Shown one piece after another: positions 11,936 through 26,500 of a stretch of DNA of 62,000 bases. Source of the stretch: Lingula anatina (Eukaryota; Brachiopoda; Lingulata; Lingulida; Lingulidae); NCBI RefSeq assembly GCF_001039355.2, contig NW_019775764.1:71787-133786 (forward strand), given 5' to 3'. A program made the translations under genes and the position numbers. The notes under the pieces were generated by a model. That model was not told the origin of the DNA. It did not search any database and worked only from the letters and a program-made list of their open reading frames with translations. The first letter of the stretch is position 1. Each line of letters begins with the position of its first letter.

Positions 11936-14867
11936 CACTACTCAAGGCGATCAGCTGGCATTAGAACCGCATTATAGTAGACCACGCGCTGCGTTTCCCC
12001 ATTAATGAAAACATTCCACGGCAGTTTTTATTCAACACCGGGGCGCGTATAAATTCCCTTTTAGGAGTGTTTTCAATAAGAAAATACCGCAAAGCTGTCT
12101 TCGAACTCCACCTACAAAAATCCACCGTCCATATACTGTATGGCCCACCATGCCGTATGATGTCTGTGTGCTGTGATTTATTTGATTATATCTGAGTAAA
12201 ATGATTTGTGTAAGACCGAAAAACTATAAACAAGATCAGAATGAATTTCCTCAGTTGAACGCAGGTGAGGCATGTAATATATATTGTGAAATTGTCCCAA
12301 TTTGCAAACAAGACCAGTCACTGACACCTGAAAAATTGGAAAAGCGCTTTTCTATATGTGTAGCTTAAATTGAAACCTAATACCCCAGTATGATTCTCTT
12401 TTAATGCTACGCTGTGACTTACGAAACGCTGCTCTAATATGTGTACATAAAGATCACATCAAGTCTTATCTTCTTGAATGACGTACCACCTCTTGTCAAC
12501 ATAACTTAAGTAAATTATCTCTTTAATACTACATGTCCCTTAGCATCGGCTTTCTTCTTCTTATCCACGACAAGGGCCCCCCTCCAAAAAGTCTCATTGA
12601 CGCCCTGTGGATACTTATGAATGGTTTTCACGTACTCTGTGGCTGGGCTCCAACTGAAAATCTTGTAGTCGACAAAACATGGATGGTTTTGATGTATAGC
12701 GTCAGTAAATACCATCAGCTTTCTCGAGTTGTGATTGAAAACACGGTGTTGAGAAGTTATTCAACGATGGATCCGAGGAGGAGTACAGTGTCCCCCTCCC
12801 TCTGATTTGGAAGTACGTATTTCCCCCCTATTTTTTTCGCTTGAAAGAGGGTATGAAAAAACGAAACGAAATGAACCCCCTCCTCCCACTCTTCTTCCTC
12901 CTCCTCTTCCTTCTCACAGCTTCAATAACAAAAATAATAAATGAAAAACAATATGAATGATAATGAAAATAACGATGATGATGATGATGATGATGCTTTA
13001 TATTAATAGGCTCTCTAAACTACTGCCGCTATACAATGTGCATGATAAATTTCTCGTATACATGCAACTTAATGTACATATATCTTACATTAAGAAAAAA
13101 ATGAAAGCGTACTGAAATCGACACGCAGAATGCTAACAGAAAGACATTTTATCGAGATAGAATTTGTCAAACTGAAATAAAGTTATAAGACAGACATTCT
13201 TTTGTAGAGGAGTTGCTTCGAGCGCAGGGAAAGCGACCTATAGAAAAAATTGCCTTTTCTTTCCATTGCCTCCGTTGCCCTTTCAAACCTAAAAACACGG
13301 GTAACGTTTCTCTTTAAATTTCAACCATTACACCCTGAGTGTCAGGACCACGTCTCATTTTTCTTGAAAAATATCCATTTTATGAAACACACCACGTTAT
13401 ATAGGCAGCAAACCTGGGATTTTTCGCTGAAAACCAGGGTGTGGTTTTCACTCGCAGGTCATTTCTCAACCACAACTGTTATACTACATGTCGTATTTTA
13501 GCGTTTAAATATATAGTCGACCCCACGGAGTGTTGGAGAATGTAGAGTAAGACACAGTGTGTTTCCAAACTATCCTGAGTGCATCTAACTTTGCATTTCA
13601 AATGGCGTTTTAACGAAACGATTTATGTCAGTCGGTTTTTACGTCGCAGGCCAGGTCCCGGCGCGCTTACAGCTTATTCAACTGATTCCAGCTTCTGCAA
13701 TGCAGATGGAATCACTGGCTTAATTGCTTTATATTAAGTTCAAAACTCTAAATTTAGGTAGGAATTCTTTTCGGTGACGCCAGTTGGACTACTACCAGTT
13801 CTGGAACGCCTCTAGAGACAATTCAAACAGAGCTCGAGTGACGCAGGGGCCAAGTTTTGTCTCAGTTGGCTTTTACCATTTTTACCTTAGATTTTGTTAC
13901 TAAATGGACGACAGATGATGCTCACTATAACATAAAAAAAGAATAAAGAAATTACGCAGTAGAAGAAACAGTTTGATTTTAATTAAAAAAAAGTGGCTAC
14001 TAAACTAGTCATTTAGGGAGATCTCGAACCGAACTTCTTGTTCCACGTGTGAACTCATCACAGATGCATGAAAAAATTTTATTACAATATAGTTTACAAA
14101 ATATGTTTTGTTCCTAAGGGGAATCAAAGGCAGCAGCCAATAAAGCAAAATTATAGGTAATAAAAGAACGTTACCGCGATTAGAACCAGTTGTTTTTTAC
14201 CCCCTTGAATATAAATTTTATGTAATATGTATGCGCCGGATATTATAACGCGAAACGGGAGGCTGAGAAAAACCTCCCGCAAAGCTTGGAGAATAAATGA
14301 TACGTTCTAACGCAAGAAGGTCTTATAGAATTGCTGGATTGATTTTTAATCTTTCATTTGCATGCACTGCGATATGAATTGCCTTCATGGTGAAAAGGGA
14401 CTTTGGTTTAGCGTTAAATAAAATGGTTTAACGAGCCCATGCCGCTTTTGATTAGCCCGGGGTTGTGTAGGACGTTTTAATGGGCCTGAGCACCTCCCCC
14501 GCGTTGACGAGTACTTTCTGTTTAAAAGTGCGACGAACGGTTTGCCCTAGTTACTCTACGGATGTCACTCTTTTGTCTTTAATGTCAATATTGTCAAATA
14601 TTGAAGAACGTGTACATAGATAAGTTGCTGTTTGCCTATGATTAACGGGGGATACAATTTTTACAACTGGAAATAAGCTCAAATAATTACTGCTGCTTAT
14701 ATCCAGAGTCATTGCTTTGCCTCGTTTATTTTCGTTTTGGCAATTCTTTCTTTGCACTTAACGTCATTTCATATTAGCACTTTTTTATATATTCTCTCCT
14801 TTTCACTTTTTTTATTTTGCTGTTTCAGATTTAACAAATTTGATTTCCCATTTCTCTATCCGACCTT

Positions 14868-14911
<44 letters not shown>

Positions 14912-16514
14912 AAAAATAATTCAGCTCAATATTGCAACGTTAACTTTACTTACTTAGACCCCCGGAGTGTCAATTAACGAAGTTCTAATGGGCGCGTGAT
15001 ACGTCCCCACAACGCTTTAAGAGACCCAGAGAAAATCAAGGACATACACTTAATGTGCAGGGCACTTATCCAATCGATTAGATTTACTAAATCAGGGTGA
15101 CGAGTATTCATTTCACACGACAGTGGGAAATTGAAGGGTTTTTCACTGGATTAGAGTAATGTTTTAGTTAGAAAAATAACATAGTGGCTGTTTTATTTAC
15201 TCCTACGCGCTATTGTTTTTTCTTTTCTTTCTTTCTTCTTTTTCATTCTTAGTTTGAGAATTTTTTCTTGCAAGTTGTCGATCTATTTCTATTGAGCATA
15301 ACACTCGACTAATACATGTAATCACAACGTTAAGTTGTTTGTTTCAGTAACAAATTTAAGCCTGGTTCTATTAAAATCGATGCAAATAAAAAAAACTTTT
15401 GTGGTAAGCGGTGTGGATTTCATGCCAGCATTGAGAGTACCTTAATTTGGTACGTTATTGACAATTATTTTAAATTATTAGTTCTCGAAAATCCGGTTCA
15501 AAAAGATCACCCCTTAAGGCAACTGTTCCGTCCTATCAGAATAAACACTCATTTCAGGACATAAAATGGGCCTTCAAATAAATCATGTATTTTTAAAAGT
15601 TATTACAAGTTTATTGAATTTATTTCACCAATTCGTGTGTCGTCACATACAATCATTATGTATGACAGTGATCAAACTATTAGAACACCTCGAAGACAAC
15701 AGTGTAAGGGTCACGATAAATTCAGCTTCTGTACACTAACTCCACGAAAATGCGATCAGATTAGCAGACTTACACGTCTCCTCTTTCTTGCAACGCACTC
15801 ATATAATCACCAGCTACTCTACTCAACGCCAGGAGTTAGTCTGTTAACCTGATTGCTTTCAGCGGGAGTTAGTGCAGAGAGACTGGTGCGATAGATTCAT
15901 TGTGATCGCACCCTTAACCATTTTGGACGCAGGTGTGGGACCCTTGTCCCATTAACAGTGGCGTTGTTAAATCGCCCGTTCTCCGAGTGATTATCACTGT
16001 ATTGACATTTGATATGAGATAATCCAGGTAATCCCTAGCATACTGATATCACGCTATGTCCTAATCTCAGACCTCACGGCTCGCTTTGTTGACAGATTTC
16101 AAAGTAATTATTGGTCGCCTACACTACTAAATACAAGTGACCCCCATCTCGCTCGCTCTCAATTATTAAAAAAAATTGAAGCGAAATGCGAGACAAAAAT
16201 CAAAATATAATTTAATTTAATTATTATTATTATCACTATTTCAGACACCACTCTTGAGCGCAATGCATTCATGGAAGAGGTCTACCCCAGACTTAAGGAG
16301 TACTGCAGAGAAAAACATGGACTCGAGTTTCAGGTAACTCAATCTCTCTCTTCCTCTCTCTCTCTGATGCATACGATGTGTCCTTCAGCGATGGTGTTTC
16401 ATCGATCTGTTTTATTTTTATTTATTTATTTTTTTTATTTCAACGTTTTTTTTCTTGTAATATTTTTGCTTCTAGTTGCCCCAGGTGATATGTATAATCA
16501 AGAGTTCACAGCGT

Positions 16515-16554
<40 letters not shown>

Positions 16555-19500
16555 CTCGAGCTGGCCAAGAGCCAGATAACTTCTGATCATTCTTTGGTAT
16601 CGCAATCAGTGCAAATTCTGAAAACTACAAAACGGTAGGCGTAATGCTACAATAATTCAGGAAGCAAAGTCTGACACGAGCCTAACCCCAATAAACCAGA
16701 CTTTTCTCTTACTTCTTTGAAGTAAGAATCTAAATACGAGCTCCCTGGGCGATCAATACGTCCTCACGGTCTCTCCATTCCTAGTTCAATACAAGTCTCG
16801 GAATCTATATTTCTCGGCGGACTATTTAAGACATCACGTGACCTATTCGTTCTCCTCGCCTCTAGTCTAATCAATGCGTTAGACAAATATGCAAATGTTT
16901 GAAGAAGTAAAATTATTGATTCTGCGCGACAGAATTTGAATTATTCTATGTGGAGATTCAACATTCACTAGAACGCGTTCACATGCTCGAGATTTCAGGA
17001 CGTTTATTTTTGTAGCTTCATGACAGGGTTAAGTTTGAACGATGGCTTACCATATTTTTTTCTTATCGAATTTAAGGTACAAGTGTTATAAAAAAGTAGC
17101 TAGGATAAAAAAAGGCCATGCAGGGCTAATAATGATAGCTCTTAAATTGCATAGAATTATTGTTAAAGGCACAGCGGGTGAATCGTTGACACCAGATTGC
17201 GTTTTCGATACATTCCGTTAAGGTCAAAGGAGATAGATAAAATGTTCGTAAAGAATTTGGTCATGGTGTCAGTATCATTCTTAAATCCCATATGCCAAGT
17301 AGAATTCATATTCACCTTTTCAAAGCACTGAATCGGGACGGAACTTGCCTCCCAGACCAAATTTTGAATTTTAAGTTGCCATCCACGCTCACCGTAAAAG
17401 GGTTCCATGCATAAATTTGTATAGCTTTTTATCAATTTTTATATCTTTTCTTTTCTTTACTAAGTAGTAATGGCCTAATAAAATTTAATTATTTATTAAG
17501 GTTAAAACTATGGTAAATACAAATTTTATCTTCCCTATCGCCCTCATTCTATTGTCTTATAATGATACAGGAACTTTACACCTTTATCTTACAGCATGTT
17601 CAAGAGTAAGATCAAGATAAACAACATAAAAATTTAAGAAACATGCGTACAAGTTACGGCCTTAATAATAAATTTTTTCATCACCGTTATTATTATTATA
17701 ATTATTATTATTATTATTATTATTCATTTCTCATCATTTTATTTGAGATTAAAAGAGTCCTTTCTCTATGTCATTTCACATGCGGCGTACATTTCACCGA
17801 CGCACAGGACAAGAAGACAAACCAAGAATGCTATTTGTTTATTCTGACACGACTTTGAGCTGATCCTTTAATCTGTTTTGGAATCATGTATATGATACGT
17901 CCTCGGTTCTTTGTTGGCGATAAATGTAATCTCTAGATTAACTCGGAATTTAATGAAACACACAGATACGGTTCGCCCTATTACGTAGCTTCTTTTTGAG
18001 GCCATGTCCGGTTCTTCAGGTATTCTTTTGAAGATGATTATTTTTGGTATCTTTAATTATGATTTCACACACAAGTTGACATCATATTCTTGGTAACAGT
18101 GGTATTTTCTGCCAGCTGAGATTCATTGGTGCACGCCAAAAAAAAAAAAAACTTTATTACCTCCGCCAAGGAGGTTATGATTTTGGTTCCGTTAGTTAGT
18201 TTGTCTGTCTATCTTTCTGTTTGTCTGTCTGTTAGCAACATTACAGAAAAAGTTATGGACCGATTTTGATGAAATTTTCAGAAACTGTCAGAAGTGGACC
18301 AAGAAACAGATGATTAGTTTTTGATGGTGATCAGGATCAATAAGCAATCAATAATCAATTATCAAAAAATGAAGTTATGGACGGATTTTGACGAAATTTT
18401 CTGGAACTGTCAGAAGTGGGCCAAGGAACAGATGATTAGATTTTGGTGGTGATCCGGATCATTTATCAATCAATAATCAAAAATAAAAAACTAAATCATT
18501 ATAGAATGAAAATTTAGGTGTGAAACGGCATTGGGTGGAGACTTTGCTGCCTTGGCGGAGATCTGCGCTCTCTGAGTGCTTTGTTAGTTCGGAAATTAAC
18601 CTCTCTCCCCTCAGAAACATATTCTCTACCAAAGACTAGGGAATGATCTGAACTCAGTTAACTGTCTGACAGAACGATTGAGTACCCCACTGCAGCTCCC
18701 AACGGGCCTAAATCAATCTCCTTTTTTATTGCCTTCTCTCAGCACATCAGTATTCAAGAACCCTTTAGCTTGTCATAGACTAATTAATAACTGTGCTCTT
18801 TTCTATAGCCGTAATTAACGAAACCGTTTGCAGTGCCGTCAAACTTTCACAAACCGGTGCACATTTTGTAGCTTACGCTACCCATTAATATCTCCCCATT
18901 TCTATGCTTTATATCAGTGAACAGGCCAACCTTTTGTTGCATTATCTAAATGTTTACGAATCTCCCCCGATAACGCAATATTGGAAGTTGTCCGGCAGTG
19001 GTCAATAAATATAGTGATGGTCAGTTTGCGTCCTGGCAACGTGGACACACCTAAAAGGACACCTCGCAAAGAAGCCAACTGAAGCCTACTGAAATTTATC
19101 TGTACCTTTTAAATTCAGGCTGAATTTTTTTTTTTAATGTGTGCTTGTGTGTGGTGACATTTAAGACTGCCTAAGTACATAGTGTAACCAGACGGCCTTC
19201 AGAAAGAAGTCGCGCATAGAGGGCGGACCTAACTGTAATGTGAACGCTATTTAAAAACCAAATCACAAATCATAATCGCTATATAAGTAGCTGAACTTGG
19301 TTAAAAACCAATACCTACAGTATGCCAGAGATGTTAGTGCAAGTAACCTTCTCCATACGTTGACATTATGATAACACGATTAACCTTGTTTGACCACGAC
19401 TTAATTGCCAAGATGTTGTTGTAAATCATCGGTATTACCTTTGTGTTTAGTATTGGTGCGTTTTCTACTGCGTGTAATGCATCAGAGCACAAAGGTGAAA

Positions 19501-20561
19501 ATAACAGGTCACAACATGACAATGTTTTACATTTTCACGGAAAATTTTCAATTGGGGGGAGGGGGGCGCTGTGTAATTTTTTTTTTTTTTTGTCCATTAC
19601 GCTCAAAGTCACAGGGGGCATGGGACCTGTTTCACAAAATAACTAGAAAATTATAAGTAATGCATTTTAGACAAAGAACTTTAACTCAGCTTAATCATTT
19701 TTTGTGAAATGGGCCCCGGGTCCGACTAGGGGCGTGGCCGTGGTTATATATTGACGTGGCCTTATTTGGGTGTGGGCGTGGCGGGGGTTCCCCATGGGTC
19801 TAATAAGGGGTCCTCTGACCCTCCTCTGGAATCCAAGCGTTACTCATCTAACAGTCCTATATTGGCGCAAAAACAGCCGTGATTATGACCCACATATCCG
19901 TGGTGCATGTAGACAAGACCAGCTAGCAAAGGGACCCATAACAGGTTAATGTTGACCGCGTGTGAACGTTTACATAGCGTGTTGGCCGGGCGCTAAATTC
20001 TGTGTTTTAATGGATGGGGAACCATACGTTTAATGGCATCATTCCTGAATGTAAATGTGTCAAAATACGCGTGCGAAATTGATGTAAAACATCTCTGGTT
20101 ATTTCCCTTTTTTAGCGTAGTAGTAAAATCGACAGCAGATGAATGTCACGCCGTCAATCGTCCCGTAAAATCTTACTCAATCAAACTCGTAAACGCTGAC
20201 GCAAGCATATCGAATTTAGAATGCAAAGCGCACGTCAAAACGCAGTGCAATGTTTGTCCTTGCCATCTGAAACAATTGTTCCTTGCCAAATCGGTTTTAA
20301 ATCGTCGCAATCTATCGTAATAATTTTTCTGTATTCTGTGATATTCTAACGACCCAGGCATGTTATACGTAATGGCGTGGGTTCCATTGAGTATCTAGGG
20401 GCTAATTTCAGAGTCCGTGCATTTCATGACGCGTTATGTATTTAAGATAATTATTTTCGCTTAGGAAACGACATCTGAAAGCGTGTGGGTTCAATGAAGA
20501 GCGATGTAGTGTAATTTAGATTTAATTATGAAATTTCACGAACGGCAGCAACAGCAGCAGA

Positions 20562-20596
<35 letters not shown>

Positions 20597-23500
20597 GAGA
20601 AAGAGAGGGAAAGAGAGAGAGAACTATACATGGTTACCTACACTGTGTAACTTTTAAAGAATTGTTTCAAAAGTTGCTTTAAAATCTTATCACATTTCAT
20701 GCACAGAGGTAACATATTCATGGGCCGGTCTCAATCTGCATACAGGCACCGCAATCATACTAATAAGCGCTTAAAACTGTTATTCATTTATTCGAAGGAG
20801 TCGATGAGGTCGTTAATTGAAGTGTAATTAAAAATCATGAAATAGTTCCAAAAGGTTACGTGCCAATAGATGAAATGTACCGGATAACTTATGCACTTTC
20901 TAAAATTGCCTTCTGAACGATCTGCTGAATTGATATTATTCAAAAAGCAAACCATGACACCCCGTTTATTATAAACTTTTCAGAGTGACCTAGAACAAAT
21001 TATAAAACGGAGTAATGATAAAACAATGACATACAGCGCCAGATTTTTTCTCAGGAGTAACAGAGAAATTTCAATCCAAAATACTGACAGAGAGATGAGT
21101 AAAGCGTTTCCTTTAAAAAACTCTCTTTATTTGTCAGGCAATTTGGTTGCAGAAACGTATAACACTACATTGTTGAAGTCAAAATTTCCAGATTTTACTT
21201 GATAAGCTACTTTTTGATAAAATAGTGATTTGAATTTGCTGGTTGCAGGCCTGACATTTTGAGTATTCACTAGAAGTGTGATTATCTAATATAAACGAGG
21301 GCAGATAGACAACACTGGAGACAAACAGTTGTATCCATGGTCCTTGTGTCGTCTTACGTGCGTATGACCTAATTCCTTTTTTGCCTTTTCTTAATCTTGC
21401 ATTACATTCCCAAACAGAAACGGCAATGCACTGAGTTAACTTAATGTACTTAAAGATGCATACAAAGTCAATTTTTTGTCTCAAAAACCAACTAAATGCC
21501 AGCATATAGTTTCAAGTAGTATAAGTAAGAGAATTATCAAAAGGCATTGTTTAATTTTACCCGAAAATGATGTTGAACGGATTTTTCTGCTAGCATTCTA
21601 TGCTGTATGTCAATGGGGCAGAAAAGTTGGTCACGAAAGTAGGTTTAATTTTCGACCAAAAATTTAAAGAAAGGAGCAGTCAAAAGCTCTTTTACGGCTG
21701 ATCGAGTGATCTATTCAGTTTATCCCTTGGCATGTCGAATTTATTTGAGTCGTATAAGAAAGTAGTAGAAGTGGTTTACATGTGTTACTGGGATCCACGC
21801 TCCGCCGATGCTCGGATTGTATGTACCTCCATACAGTTGAATTTTTGCAATTAGTTTTTGCCAAAAAAAGGTGAGTAGTAGCCTATAAATTGATCCGATT
21901 TCAACAAAAGGTTTGATAGCTAGTGGTGATTACCGTTGACCGTAAATATATTAACAAAGCACTAGGTTATTTAGTTTGAAGTAGTTATTGGACGGTCGTG
22001 CTTAGGGCCCCTTTACACTGGACGGTGTCCTTTCTGCGTCCCTTCTGCGTTCAAAAATGTGGTCAGGACGCTCAACGTTCGCCAAAGCAATTAAATCGTG
22101 TCTCAGTGTAAAGGCGTCTGCGTCCCTTGTGCGTCCTTTGAACGACCGAATCTTGATTTTACCTGTAAAACTGCGAGCAACCTGCCTGTCTCCACTGTAC
22201 GTCCCCTGTGCAACCCGAGGCGTCCATTGCGATGTTTGAGAGACCATTGAGCATTCTTGCTGCGTTCTCTGTACCTTCATCGGCGATCAGTGGCGTCTAT
22301 TCTACGATCATTCTGCATCCTGCTTGACCGATGAGCGTTATTCTAACTCTTCTTTTCATCGGTTCTAACCAGGTCATCCAATAAAGAACATTTCCAGCAC
22401 ACAAAACAAATAAATGGGAATAAACGCTTTAAACTATAGTGATGCAAGGTCTGCATGGACTGATAATCAACCAGATGCTCATTGTTATCCTTATAAGAAG
22501 GATGGACAGGGACCGAAAACGAGAAAGTATGACTGACACAACATAGAATGTTTGAATCTGTTTTCAAATGAAGCATTCTGCAAAAAGTTCTGACAATTAA
22601 TCTTGTAAAAAAGGCAAAATATTCGTTTAATAATAACCTCAAAAAATGGATCGTTTCATGAATTTTAGGGAAAAAACAAGCGGAGGCTGCTATGAGACCA
22701 CTGTTACCCTTAGAATTCCTTTCTGGTGAAAAATACCTCAGCACGGCCCCGTTTGAGAGTGAAAAAAATAACGTTCTACGTGTCAAACACTGGACGATCT
22801 TTGAGTTTTCATTCTGCAACCAAAGCGATGCTTGTGCGTCCTCTCTGCGACCGCGGCGATGCTTGTGCGTTCTCTCTGCGACTACGGCGATGCCCGTGCG
22901 TCCTTTCTGCGTCCATTGATCGACCATCCTACATCGCGTTCTCTCTGCGATTGTTTTGAACATGCTCAAAACTTCGCGGCGTCCATGGCGTCCTCGGCGA
23001 TGCTTGAACGTTCTTTGTGCGACCTTGGCGATCACTGTGCGTTCTTTGAGCGTCCGACGGCGTCCTGGCCAGTTTCATGGTCGCACAAAGGACGCAGAAA
23101 GGACGCCGTCCAGTGTAAAGGGGGTTTTACTGCAGCTACAAATCCCAAAAACGTGCCAAGCGCGACAAAAACCGTGGCTGTTGTTTGGTACGCCAACTTG
23201 AAGCGCGATTTATTTTCTATGCGCCTGATTTGCGAACCATTCAACAACACACAGACATGACAAAGGACAGTTTGGCGTTTTCATGATAAAGGTAATTCCG
23301 TGGATGGCGATCTAAAACCTGACAATCTGAAAAGTGATTCTCTGTGTTTGGGCACGGTCGACTGATCCTGAGACATATCGGCGTCCCAGCAAAGTGGTTT
23401 TAAAAGATGTATCGAAGTAACGTGTCAGAAAGTGCTGTTACATTATACACGTTGAGGCTTGTCACACAAGTGAAATATAACTCTCCTTGGGCTTATTTCA

Positions 23501-26500
23501 CTAAATATAACTTTAGCTCGGAATATGTTCATTACTTAAAGATTAAAATTTGGTCTTATTCAGTCAAAGTAATTTAATTTTATTATAGAGAAAGTAAGTG
23601 TTGTCCCGGGACATTCTTTTATAAAACAGCATCCATATTTCATTTAACTTCAAAACTATCAATAAATGTTGAGTCAGGCAAGATAAGAATTTTGGTATTT
23701 AAGTTTTCACTAACTTTTGGGCTAAAATTTCTTCCTATAATGGGTGTAACAAAACTGAAGGTCTGTGTAACAGAAAGCAAACCCTCCATTTAGTTATTGT
23801 CATGAAGAGGGCCAGTTTGGATGCACATGAAAAGGTCTGTAATTAAAGTCGATAGCCTTTGAGCCGTAAAAAATGTATCTCATCCTGCACAACGCCATAT
23901 GATGTTAAAGAGCACAAGGGGACGATTTTAGTTTTAGCAAGCCCCTAAGAGGAGGGAAACATTAAAAAACGTTCATATGTGTTAAAGCTGGTGCGCTTTT
24001 TACGAACGCCGTTTACAAGCGGTATGACCTGGTGCTATAGCGGGAAAGCTACCGAATCAAATCAGTTTTGGTCGCTTTTACTGATAAAACTGTCCGGAAC
24101 GTAATGAGTCAGATGATTTCAGATGCTTTTATTTTCATTTTGGTTTACAATGAGATTACGTCTGACTTCACCTGTGAAGTTATAAAGCACAACCAGAGCT
24201 AAAGCGGTTCACGCTTTGGCAGTTTTGGTTTTGAGTAGTCTTTGTCACTTCTAATGGCCATTGTGGGGTTGCCCCGGGTATTGTAAGACAATGCCAACAG
24301 TCTTGAGAATCAAGGCCCGAGGGGAGTGGAGGGTATTGAAAAAATTAACAAAATGTAAGATCGGGTGAACAAGAGCGATGACGTGACTTTCGAAAAAAGT
24401 GACTTGCTGATAATCCCACCGTGAAGACAAAATTCTCAGATAAAAGGGTAGTATTACGTACTTGGCGCAATCCCGGTTTAGCGTATATTCAAGTTTGATA
24501 TGTTGTGTAGCTGGTAAAGAATAGAAATCAGTGACCATCCACACCTAAGCGTCATTTAAAGAACCTTTAAATGAAGAGTAAGGAAGTGTTATTGACGAGG
24601 CAGACTTTATGATAACGACCAACAAAATGTTGTTGTCAAATCGCTCACTCGTGCTAAACTATATCGGCTTTTTTTGCAAAAGGTAATTTGTCGGGACCCA
24701 CGAGAGCCTGCAATCGTTTTCGCGCCTTCCTAATCACGTGGCCAACTCGTATCTTTGGGTTGGTGACAGGCCTCATCCGGGATTCGAACTCGTGACTACT
24801 CGTGACTCGTTACCATGGTAGATGATGTGTTTGGATGTTTTTTAACAGCCGTGCACGCTACCGATTGCGCCGTGAGTGACCCGTACACCCTCCGTATGTA
24901 CGAGTTTCCTCTTATAGTAACCAAAGAAAAAATTTAGAAATGATTTCCCGCAACAAAAGTCACGCTGGACGTTCTGGAACTCGAACCCTGGTAGGAGCGA
25001 CGAGCTGCATCCAAGTCAGCGAAGTTACCGCGGAGCCGCGGATGCTTCGTTGGGAAGCTGCTGATCAAATGCAAACTTTCTACCGTGTCATGAAGCGGGC
25101 CAGTTTGGATGCACATGTAAATGTCCGTAATTACACTCGATAGCCTTTGAGCCGTAAAAAATGTATTTCATCCCGCACAACGACAGTCCCCGAACATCGT
25201 TTTATCATTGAACGTTGAAATAGATTATGTTCACGAGACCTTGTTTGAGAAGCAGACACGGAGCGTTCCTAGATAGCTTCCCTTTTTTACTATGACCTTG
25301 TTTTGAGCTGAGATTTAGTTTGGTATAACCTATGATGTTAAAGAACACAGGGTGACGATTTTAGTTTTAGCAAGCCCCTAAGAGGAGGGAATCATTAAAA
25401 TACGTTCAAATGTGTTAAAATTAGTGCGCTTTTCACGAACGCCGTTAACAAGCGGTATAACGTGGTGTTTTAGCGGGAAAGCTGCCGAATCAAATCAATT
25501 TTGGTCGCTTTTACTGATAAAACTGCCCGGAACGTACTGAGTCAGATGATTTTAGATGCTTTTATTTTCATTTTGGTCTTCAATGAGATTACGTCTGACT
25601 TCACCTGTGAAGTTATAGAGCACAACGAGAGCTAAAGCGGTTCACGTTTTGGCAGTTTTGGTTTTGAGTAGTCTTTCCACTTCTAATGGCCATTGTGGAG
25701 TTGCCCCGGGTACTGTAAGACAATACAAACAGTCTTGAGAACCAAGACCCAAGAGGAGGGGAGGGTATTAAAAAACTAACAAAATGTAAGATTGGGTAAA
25801 GCAATAGCGGTGACGTGACTTTCAAAATAATAATAATAATAAAAAGTTATCTTGCTGATGAAAGAGCAGTATGACGTACTTGGCGCAATGCCGGTTTAAC
25901 AAATATATAAGTTTGATCTGTTGTGTAGCTGGTAAAGGATAGAAATCAGTGACCATCCTCGCCAAAGCATCATTTTAAGAACCTTTAAATGAAGAGTAAG
26001 GAAGTGTTATTGATGAGGCAGACTTTATGATAACGAACAGCAAAATGTTGTCAAATCGCTCACTCGTGCTAAACTATACCGGCTTTTTTTGCAAAAAGTT
26101 AATTTGCCGGGAGCGCCGGACAAACTGGAATTCGAACCCGGGTAGGAGCGATTACCTGCATCCAAGTCAGCGAAGTTACCGCGGAGCTGCGGATGCTTCG
26201 TTGGAAAGTAAGAATCAAATGCAAACTTTCTACCTTGTCATGAAGAGGGCCAGTTTGGATGCACATGTAAATGTCCGTTATTACAGTCGATAGCCTTTGA
26301 GCCGTAAAAAAATGCATTTCATCGAGCACAACGCCAGTCCTCGAACATCGTCTTACCATTGAATGTAGAAATAGTTGACGTTCACGAGACCTTGTTTGAG
26401 AAGCCGACATGGAGCGTTCCTATATAGATTCCCTTTTTTACTATGACCTTGTTTTGAGCTGTGGTTTAGTTTGGTATAACCTATGATGTTAAAAAGCACA

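Larger units (their letters stand above)
11836..16244. other. NWD2-like intron 1
   Basis: 4.4 kb intron with GTGAGT donor and TTTCAG acceptor. It holds CT and GAT microsatellites. I saw no coding exon, RNA gene or recognisable transposon in it. Confidence 0.7.

Noticed and set aside
22343-23035. 230-codon minus-strand open frame in the inverted-repeat element
   Set aside because: It crosses the degenerate 33-bp repeat array, has no transposase or other domain pattern, and several other frames over the same repeats are also open.
26095-26215. Possible functional tRNA near 26,130
   Set aside because: A B-box-like GGTTCGAATTCC is present, but the distance to any A-box is too short and no cloverleaf closes.
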